Assembly (NCBI GenBank): GCA_003260075.1
Contig: QLIY01000102.1
Coordinates: forward strand, 152,309-216,308
Source: Phallusia mammillata
Lineage: Eukaryota; Chordata; Ascidiacea; Phlebobranchia; Ascidiidae
Direction: 5' to 3'
DNA: 64,000 bases
Of the stretch, positions 12,879-23,755 are shown piece after piece. Numbering within the stretch: position 1 is the first letter of the stretch; each line of letters begins with the position of its first letter. The position numbers were made by a program, and so were the translations under genes. The notes beneath the pieces are model-generated. The model was not told the origin of the DNA, ran no database searches, and saw only the letters and a program-made list of their open reading frames with translations.

Positions 12879-15800
12879 GGAAAACGGCAAAAACGTAAAT
12901 TTGATGTCTAGACCGGAGGTTGGCCTCTGAGTCACAAAAGTCATTTGAGGGAAATTGCTAGATAACAAAATACAGCAGCAACAAACATTTTATTCTGCCA
13001 AAGGTCAAATTTTGAACACCAAAAAAGTTATGGCGACTGTAATGCAACGAAAATCTCTACGACTTCCGTAACTTATCCTATCTTTCGGCGAACAAAATTG
13101 TAGGAAGCAGCGAAATCCGCGGATCACGACATGAAAGGCGGTTTGGTTGCCATTAAACCGCGAGGGAAAATGTGCTATTAGTCCCAGCAAGATCGCTGAC
13201 AGACAGTTGCCCGCGACAAGTTTGCCAAACAAAGGTCTGTAAACAGCGGCGCTACAATCGAATGCACAACAATTTGTTTGAAGTGCTAATCCGATTACAG
13301 ATACGTCTGGTGGCTTGATTTCTTACCTCGTCGCGCCGTCAAAAGTTAAACAATTAACGTGTTGAACGCAACAAAACGTAAACTTCTTAGTTCTCGTTTC
13401 GGTGGTTTTCCATTACTCTTGCGACTTCTTCGCTATTTAGGTGCTACACTAAAGAGTGGACCGATTGTTGCTCCCATACACCGTGTAAGTGATATTTGAG
13501 AGGAAGCAGACATGTTGAGCGTCACAAAGAGCGATAACAAAACAAGGGAACGGAAAAGGGTGCTCAAGGGCAAATAACGTAACAACCCTAAATTAGCACA
13601 TAATTTAATTATCGCATGTCGGAAATACTGTACACATAAATACCACCACATAGAAAATTTTTTTATGGCATTAATAACTGAATAGATAAATCTGGATTTA
13701 GTCGTGCAGCGTGAAACGAACATAACGTTACGAAATCAGGTTTAACGCTCAGTTCTCACAAGTCCGAGCACTCAGCATCCTTGCGTGAAATCGGTGAGAG
13801 CGTTTCTCGATACAACGCTATCTCGCGAGTTGTGAACTGCTCCCAGGGTAATTGTCACAACAAGCAAATACTCAGTGAAACGCCGCCAATCGGGCTTAAG
13901 CGAGGGAGCGGGGACGACTTTGGGATGTTCGCAAATCGGCCTTTATTAGCGAGCGGTTCGGAATGCGCAGTGCTTGAAAGGAATGTCCGACCGAAGTGTC
14001 ATCGATGGCCTGGCCGAGTGTGCGCCGCTAAGGTTTCCTACGGATCGCGAATCGTCGTGGTCTAAAGTGTTTGCAGAGACGCACCACAGCCTGACCGAAT
14101 GACTTCCAGTAGCCGGTGCACAACCGCACAAATTGTACACGGAATAGCCGGCGATAAAGCGCTTTACCTCCGATATTAGCAGTTTAACCCAAAATAGGTG
14201 GTTATATGCGGATTACAGTCGCCGCAAAGCCTTTTATAATGTCATGTAAACTGACTTGTGGAATGTCACCGACGTGGTGTAGTCAGCAATTTATGTTTCT
14301 ATGTGTCATTCAACTTCAAATCTTTGAAAGCGGGCGTTTGTTTCCTTGTTAGCCGGTGACACGACTGTGTTTGGATGGTCTACCGCAGACTGTGGGCGCT
14401 TCTTGTTTAACAAAAAAAAAACGCAAAACGATATTGAATTTAAAAACGTCAACGCCCATTTGCAACATAATTTACAAGGCTACAAATAACAAAACGCAAA
14501 CATGACCCCCTAAAAACAACGGGACGTAAACCAGAAACCGCACAGGTAACGTTGTCAATGGAAACGATACGCGATCCCGTAAGTCACGTGCATATGACGC
14601 ATATTTGACCGCAATTGTTGGGGGGGGGGGCGACCCCCTAAAAACAACGGCACGTAAACCAGAAACCGCACAGGTAACGTTGTCAATGGAAACGATACGT
14701 GATCCCGTAAGTCACGTGCATATGACGCATATTTGACCGCAATTGTTGAAGTGCGAAGAAACCCGGTACAACCAAGAATGATTTGAAGTTTGGTGCGTTT
14801 AATTGTTGCAGGTTCCTACCGGGATTGCGAGGAAGTTCAGAAGCGCGGGTTCACTGAAAGTGGAATCTTTGCACTAAGACTCCCATCTATGGCGCGCAAA
14901 ATGCGAGTTTGGTGTGATCTTGAACAGGTAAGCTATGCATTGTCCGTTGACATCTACTTTCGATCTGACAGGTGAGCAAATAGTGCGTGCAGACGTTGAG
15001 TGCTCCACAAACAGAAAACCCCTAACATGTCAACGCATCAACTGGACGGTCATAATCTCAAGTGACCAGTAAAGGAAAACAGCTATTAATATCAGTTATA
15101 CGTAAATGAACCATGTATTTCTTATCCAAAGGTTGAGTAGGTGCCATAGTTTTTGGCATATCCTTTAGTTTAGCGGATCTGCAATCGACAATATGGCGCC
15201 AAATAGTTAATTCGTTGCACACGATGCTGGCGTATTTGGAACACAGCCAAGTTTGTCGTGCATGAATAGGTCTCCCCGACCTGGTCCGTTGCCACTCGTC
15301 ACATGACCAACGCAATCTAATGACCACGTTGACAGCAATATAGCGTAGGGTCATCTTCAGGTCATAGTTTACGTGATTCGTAAAGGCCATGTCTTAATAT
15401 AGCGACAAAGAATGGCAAGAAGGAAACCAACGCTAAAGTTTTTCGCAGGATCCCGGCGGATGGATTATCATTCAGCGACGGACGGGGGCCGAATTATCAT
15501 TCCAGCGCAACATGGCAAGTTACAAAAAGGGATTCGGGCGACTCCGTGGCGATTTCTGGCTTGGTTAGTGAAGCTAATGCGCAAACGCACAAACAAAACT
15601 TAACACGAAACTGCACGCTGTACCGTGTATTATTGCCATACGTGTCGTACAATGAGCCGATTTTATCAGTTCTCAGGTGTCTGGTTTCACGCAGAGTTCG
15701 TTTATTGCGCGTTTTTATCTTGTCAGTCGCCACTTAAATTTTGCTATCGACATCTATGCATCATTTGGTAACCGTAAAAATACGGTAATGCTTTCGCAGG

Positions 15801-18800
15801 TCTTGAAAACATTCACAAGCTGACAAACCAGGGACGGAAAAACTACAAGCTTCATGTTGACTTGGAGGATTGGCGCGGCAAAAAAACTTTTGTAGAATAT
15901 CGAAGTTTCCGCGTCGATAACGAGGAAAGTGGCTACAGATTGCGGATCGCTCATTACTCGTAAGCAGTTGAAAAACTCATCTAAAACTTAACTTTAACCA
16001 TACAAAATGTTGAAACAGGGGAAATGCTGGCGATTCACTGACTTGGCACAATAATATGGCTTTCACGACAAAGGACGTGGACAACGACCCGTTTGACCGC
16101 AACTGTGCTACTTTCCACGGAGGCGGATGGTGGTACAACACATGTGCACAGTCCAACCTGAATGGCATTTACTACAAGTAAGTTACAGTACACCGTGAAT
16201 TGTTCTTCTTCTAGTTGTAAATAGCAGGCAACGAAATTCAGAAAACACCGATTTACTATTTTGAAACCAAACAAGATTGACTATTTGAAGCGTTCTACTG
16301 CTCATGAATTTGTTGGGATAAATCAACCAGAAACCAAATCACGCTTGGCAGCCAGCATGAAATCCAACAAAAGGATAGCGAAATGATTTAAAAGTTTTTG
16401 CACTGTGACGAACTCGATTTACAAATTTGTATTATGTTTTAGGGGAGGACACTACCGGAGCGAATATTTAGACGGAATCTATTGGTCGGATTGGCGAGGA
16501 GGAACTTACTCCCTCAAAAGTGTTTCGATGAAAATCCGACCAACAGACTGATGAAACAACCTCACAATGAAATGTTAGAAGCAATTGATTTGCAGTTTTG
16601 CATCAACCCGTACATCTTGTGAAGTTTGTACTTCTATCGGCCGTGCGGGTTTTCAGTACCGACAACTATTTCTGTGAGTTGGCATTGGCCAGCAAAACAT
16701 CTTCAGATGACATATTTTGCAAGCAGATTTAAAGCAGAAAATACAAAATATTCAGATTTGTATTTTTTACAGTATTAAGTCAAATGCAAACCAAACAATA
16801 AAGAAAGTACTCAATGCTCCATATTTGCCGAATAATCAAAACATTTGTACCAATACGTCCAGACTTAACTGGCTCAAAATGACATTTAAACCAATTTCGC
16901 CAAACCATTTACGCTGCTCAATGGAATCTCGTAAAATTGCTCGCATGTTGTGATCCATATAAACCAAGCTTTGCGCGGTTGGCGAGAGAAGATTTGAGTT
17001 TTCTATACTTTAAAAGATCCGAAAGGTCAGTGAAAAGCCACCACTTGATCCGACCCCATTACCGGCGCAAAAGTGCGGGTGGCTCCGGTATTAATTGGCG
17101 ACAATAAGAAATGGTGACAAAACGCTTAACATTAGGGGAAAATAGAATTCAGAGGCACGGTGATCGTCGATGCCTACGTGTGGTGGTGGACACGCATGGA
17201 GGATCATGACAGTGATCTCTGGCCGTGCTGAAGATATACGGGAAGGGACTTTACATTTGGTAACCAGTGGTGGGTCATGGTCTCAAGTAGGGGCTTCTTG
17301 TATTACACGCAGGACTTGAGGTATCTTTTTAAAACCAACAACCCATTGCCATCTCTGCTGCCCGCAAAGGCACGGGACTTGAAGAAAAAAATCGCACAAA
17401 ATATTTACCCAAGCGCAATTATCGTATTAGATGCAAAGGGAATGTGTTGAAAATGAAATGCGTTCGCACCAATGTTTACAAAACTTGGTTATAACAGGTG
17501 ACGACCAAATGTGCGTCTATGCAGTGTTTGCCAAAAACTTGACAGTAAGTTTTTGGGGGGGGGGCTCGCCCCAATGTTTACAAAACTTGGCTATAACAGG
17601 TGACGACTAAATGTGCGTCTATGCAGTGTTTGCCAAAAACTTGACAGTAAGTTTTTAGCAAATATTGGACAGACCACAACATCCGCTTAATATGGAACAA
17701 ATTTTCAACACTCGACCTCGCAGAAAGAAGCATACTGTAAATATGTTTAGCTTACTTGTCTTATCAAAAACATTCAACTTTAGCCCAAGAAACTTGTAAA
17801 CAACAGATTTTCTTATCGTAAAATTAAACAGTGACCACAAAACAATTGATAAGATTATGTTACTGTCCCGCTTTAAGCTGGATTAAATATACTGATGTTA
17901 GTGATGTAAGATTATATATTATGTGACAAAGCGGCTTAATGTTGATAAAAGTTAAAACACGTAGTCATACAAAGGTCATTAGTCATCAAAATAGTCTATA
18001 ATGAAATTTTCATATTTAACAAGCAGCGAAATAGTTTGCTTTTAGTTTTGAAACAAAAACCAGTTAAACAAAAACCAAACAAAAACCTTTTTAAAGCTAC
18101 GATATCTCGCGGACCTTGTTAAGTAACCATGTTAATCTGGCGATCAAAATACATTTCATACATTTTCTTGGTGGGCTAGCATTTGATTTTGCATAAAATT
18201 ACGACCAGATATAAAACGTCACAGCCCAACGGTCAGGAATAGCTGGTTTCGAAACTAGAGCATTGGTCTATTTTAATACAGGGGGGGGGGAGATTTTGCT
18301 TAAAATTACGACCAGATATAAAACGTCCCCCCCAACGATCAGGAATAGCTGGTTTCGAAACTAGAGCATTGGTCTATTTTAATACAAACTATTTATAGTT
18401 ACGAAAAAACCATTGATAGTAAAAATACTCCTTACATAGCCATGCAAGCTCGAAATTATTCGTCCTTTGAACAAAAATTCTGAATTGGCTCAAACTTTAA
18501 GGTGAATTCGACGCATGTTTCAAACCAGTAAACAGGCGACCCAAGTTTGGGAAACACTGCCCTACTGTACAAGCAAACATTAACTTACCTAAAAAGGGAA
18601 TGCAGGGAAGTTTGATAGCTTCCATATGACTTCTTAACTCCCATCTATTATCATCTTCTTTCACAAGCGTCAAAAGGCGATCAAACGTCGACTTGTGATG
18701 TTTGTTGATCAACTGCAAAGTTCAGAAAACCGTGTATTGAGGAATAGAAAGAAGCAAAAAGAGATACTGAGATTTCTAACGTGTTTTTTTGTGGACTTTC

Positions 18801-21800
18801 AACTTAAACTTTGAAAAGCATACATGCCAATTTTTGCATTGACATTTTGTTTCAAAAGCTCAAGTTGCAAGCACTGTAAATACAGATGGAGCTACTATCA
18901 CAAGAACTCGCGGCACGGGCCTGTCACCTAACCCTAAATCACAGATTTGCTGAGTCAGCAATTTTTGCTATTGCAAACGGCTATGATCTGTTGCGCCACC
19001 TATCGGAAATTAGCAGGTCTGTGTCGTGTGTTCTTGTGTCAGTAGTTACACCGTAAATACAACAGTGAAAGCTCATGAGCACCACCCAGCGGAGATGTTA
19101 CAACTGTATAGCTACGAGCTGCCGATAAGCAAAGACTTTGTCAACTGAACAAATAGACTTTCAAAGATAGTCTCTAGACTAGAGCACCTTTTTATGCTCA
19201 ATATTGAAAGAGTGTCTGGTCAAATATTTACTGTTGCACAATCGAGAATCGACAGCGTTGAAATTGTCTATCAGTGCAAAACATTGATAGCAACGCGATA
19301 TTTAGGTTTTCTATTTTGCTCTTCAAATGGGGTTTATCAAGAGCGATCAAAGTTGTACAGCTTTTATTATACCGAGATCCGGTATTTGTCAATATTGTCC
19401 CCAACGGTATTTTTCAACCCCTTTTTTTACAAACTCACAAAACAACACTAGAAAGGTGGCTTTCTGATATACTTCCATTTTATATATTCTATAGGGGGGG
19501 GGGTGATCAAAGTTGTACAGCTTTTATTATACTGAAGATCCGGTATTTGTCAATACTGTCCCCAACGGTATTTTTCAACCTCTTTTTTTAACAAACTCAC
19601 AAAACAACATTACATAAAATATTGTAGAAGTTTTCAAGACAATAGGAAAAATATCCAGGGATTTTATATTAAATTTATTGTATAGTTGATACTTCTAAAT
19701 TGAGACACTTAGTAGTATGAAATTCTGGCAATAATTCTTTTACCAGGCCGTTCCAGCTTACTTTCACCACTGTTATCATTTAAGGCAATTGATACAAATT
19801 TAAAAGTTAGTACTTACCGCCCACGTCTTGGTGAGACGAAATATGGAAGCACTGTTCAGGGATTGCACCACTGCCATCAAACTGTGAAGATTGCTCAATT
19901 CTAGAAGTTTCTGTGATTTTATAAAGGTTTGTTATGTAAGCGCCTATCCTTTATGAAGAAAGCAAACAAAACTGGCTAAGTGTCAAGAGTTGAGAAGTTG
20001 AAAGTCCACTGTGTACAATGGTTTGCAAAATGTTGGGTGTAAAGTACATAGTGCAATGAATTGTTGTATTCATGGATAACATGCATAAAGTGAGTGAATG
20101 AGGGGGGGGGGGAACCAGCTAAGTGTCAAGAGTTGAGAAGTTGAAAGTCCACTGTGTACAATTGTTTGCAAAACGTTGGGTGTAAAGTACATAGTAGAAT
20201 GAATTGTTGTATTCATGGATAACATGCATAAAGTGAGTGAATGAGAAATAAAAATTACACACACCTTGGCAATCTTTATAAAATGTGTCAAAACCTCTGC
20301 TCTGCCTTTAAGACTTCCAGCATTAAGGATTTCTCTTATTACCCAGAAGCTTGTCTGAAAAAGAAAAAGCCGTTTGGTCATGTCATTTGGACAAAAAAGT
20401 ACCTTCAGTAACACACATACAAGAACAAATGAAATACCTGAAAATGAAAAGTACTTACTGACTACTTACATGATTAAATCGCTGAGTCATAGCACAAACA
20501 TTGGGTGATATTTTCCATTTTGCTTTTTTAGTCCATCCACAACTGCTTAATTCTTCTGGTCGAATGGCACAAAATATTGGGAAATCGAGAATGGTAAGTT
20601 GGCGCTGAAATAAACAATAAAATCAACAAATGAAACAGCAGATTTCCAAACGATTCAAGTCACCATGCTTTTGATGATATTTTAGTTTGACCATGATAAT
20701 TTAATTATTCTTAACACATATTTATGCATAGACATAAAAAACTTCTTAGGAAACATTAGCTTTAAACTTTCTGTCTGTCACAAACATTTTCATGACATTC
20801 TGCATTTAGGACATTAAAAACATTAAATTTAACCACTTACTGCAAATTCCTCTGGAGAAACTCTCAGCACATCAAAGACAACTGCATCAAAACTCTTCAT
20901 CCTTGGAACTCTGCTTGTGCCATCAACTTCACAACTTCCACCCTGGATATAAGAAAAAAGATGCTGCTTGGCACTTCACTTACAATGAGGACTGATAATG
21001 AAAGTGATCAAGTGGTAAAGCAACTGACACCTACTGATAAGCATCATGTGTCTCATGCACACTTTTTTTGCATCTACATTAAACAAGCACCAAGTTAAAT
21101 ATATAACCACATGTGACACAATTACACTTTTGACTTTTATGTGGGTGACCACTTATATTCGTGTTAGTCATAAACCTCATGTCATCCATACATATTGGGT
21201 ATTGGTTAGTCAAGCATGATACCATTACATATCAAATGTCATCCATGAAACACAGCAACGTACATTCATGAGAGGTAAGAGTTGCACTATAGTACTGGCC
21301 GACAACATTGGGTATTAATTACAATGGGGGTGTAGAAACATTTCTCCTATAAATGGCCCTGATCCAAAGTTGATCGTAAGAAATATACCGCTTTGTAATT
21401 GTATTTTAGTTGTATGTTTTTTACAACTTAAAAATGAATATTGTTTGCTTTTCTCAAATAAAGTTTTTTTCAAGAATTTTTGTTTCTAAACATATTGATA
21501 TAAAATGTTTGCTTTAAAATAAAAAAATACTAATTTTGTGCTCGATTTTTTCTGATAAGATTTAAGCTTGTTTAATTGATGTAACATTTAAAGTTTAGGT
21601 GATGAATCATGGCCACAACCAATTCCACACATTCTTTTTTAATTAGCTGACTAGAGTGTCCTAATCTTAAAAACTTTAAACTTTTGTTTCTGGTAGAGAT
21701 GTACCGAATATTCGGTTTGCCGAATTTATTCGGCCGAATCGATCATTTTTGCAAAGATTCGGTTTCGGCCGAATAATTTGTTGCGATTCGGCCGAAACCG

Positions 21801-23670
21801 AATCTTTTACGAACACAAATTTAAAGCGTTAAACGTGTCTTTTCTGCTTATTAAGGTCCACGCAATCTTTCAAAAGCCCAAACATAACGAAAATTGCGTC
21901 AATGTTTATCTTTTTCAACACATTATCGTTTTTCCCACGGTAGTAAAAAAATTAGTAATTCATTGATAGGTTGCCAATCATGCTTAAGGTAGTTTTAAAC
22001 CCCACAGAACTGAAATAAGGACGAAACACAACTATTTTGCACTGGTTGCCTGGTAGATGAACATTTTTTTCACGTTAAACGCGAAGCGTGCGACTTCGCG
22101 TGACGTCATAAATGATTCGGTTGATTCGGCCGAATTTATTCGGCAAAACCGCCGAATATTCGGTTTCGGCCGAATCGAAATTTAGCCGATTCGGTACATC
22201 ACTAGTTNCGCCGAATACTCGGTTCCGGCCGAATAGAAATTTAGCCGATTCGGTACATCACTAGTTTCTGGACATTTGTCCAAACAAGTTGGATAGGCCT
22301 AAAACAGAGGCAAGTTGAAGTATGCTGTTTGTCATTAGGCGATTAATTTCAAATGCATTTTTATTGTACACAAACTTGCATTGTTAAAAATGTACAAATT
22401 AGATGTTTTAAATACCTCTTCAGAGCTCTCATCTCGATAATGTCCCTCATACTGATGGTTGGTCATCATTTCATGTGTAGGTTTCCAGCTAATAGAGTTT
22501 TTGGGTTTTCTTGAACTGTTTTGATAAACCAAGGACTTTGACTGTACAAAGAACAAATTGAGATGCATTATTAGCTTAATCAAATACTTGTTTATTTTCA
22601 AAATTGCCTAAAACAGTAATCATCATCTCCTACCTGTGATTTGGTGTGTTTACGTCCCTTTCCTTGCAAGTCTGCTTCTGAAAAGATAGAGAAAAAACAT
22701 ATGAAAAGATTTGTACAAAATGTATCAGGTGATATTAAGATCATGTATATGTTAACCTGTTAACGGTATTTTGTTGACAATTACCTGCTGAGTCCTGTTT
22801 TACAGCTGGAGATTTTGGAGGTAAATGTGACACAACTTCAGATGTTTGGAAGTTTTCACTTTCTGATGATGATGATGAATTGTTTAATGACAGTTCTCTA
22901 CAAAACAATTATTCCTGGTTTTCAATTTTTTGTGTAAAAAGGTTAAAAGTGTGACAAAAATGATCAATGTGAGGTGAACTTAATAGTACAGCAGTAAACA
23001 AGCTGTCCAGTTAATAAACCACTTTATATATTAAGCTTAATGTTATCACAGGAAAAATAGTGCAGTATTTTCTGACTTATTTGACAATGACAAAACCGCT
23101 CAAAAGGACAAGGAAGACCAAAATTTAAATAAATATTGCCCCAAGCCAGTTTCAAACCTGTCACATTTGAGTAATTCAGAAGTATCTTACTTGTAGGGGC
23201 TTATTCTCCTGCACAAAGTAGGACTTCTTTTTCGAGAAAAGGGAGATGATTTGCTTACAAGTGATTTAGATCTGTGTATATCTGTGGAGTTCGTTGTTTC
23301 TCTGATATCTGTAAAAATAGCAAGCATAGGTACACATAACACAGACTTAAAGAGCAGCTTAACTCACAACAAAATTGCCATTAAAGTTGCATAAAATGCT
23401 TCATTCAGATGTTTTTGGCAGAAGTATTGTCATTATCAGTAAATCAATGATAGTAAAGCAGAATAAACAATAATCTCAATCTTGTATTACCTGTTGAAAT
23501 AACCAATACCTTTTTGCCTACACATAAATTATGTTGTTACCTGATGATGTTGATGGATTCAAGTGCTTCTGGTTGGCCTTTCCAGCAACAGTCTGTAAAA
23601 AAATTCAAAAATCAAGAACAGTAATTTAACTTACATACTGCCTCAAATTAGGATTTTCTTCTGTGAATGT

Positions 23671-23755
<85 letters not shown>

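Larger units (their letters stand above)
16552..18588. other. RalGPS intron, 5' part, downstream of the nested gene
   Basis: This stretch holds two duplicated blocks split by ten-G runs (17555-17564 and 18281-18290). A possible 50-bp plus-strand exon-like frame at 17498-17546 is bounded by AG and GTAAGT but is too short to assign. No other gene is seen. Confidence 0.45.

Noticed and set aside
12777..12968. Frames encoding poly-Pro or poly-Gly across long G/C tracts (also at 23648-23830 and 52175-52480)
   Set aside because: They arise only from translating homopolymers and lie in introns or upstream sequence.
17498..17546. Short plus exon-like frame after the fibrinogen-domain gene
   Set aside because: Only about 50 bp, duplicated across a join, and the preceding gene already has its stop codon.
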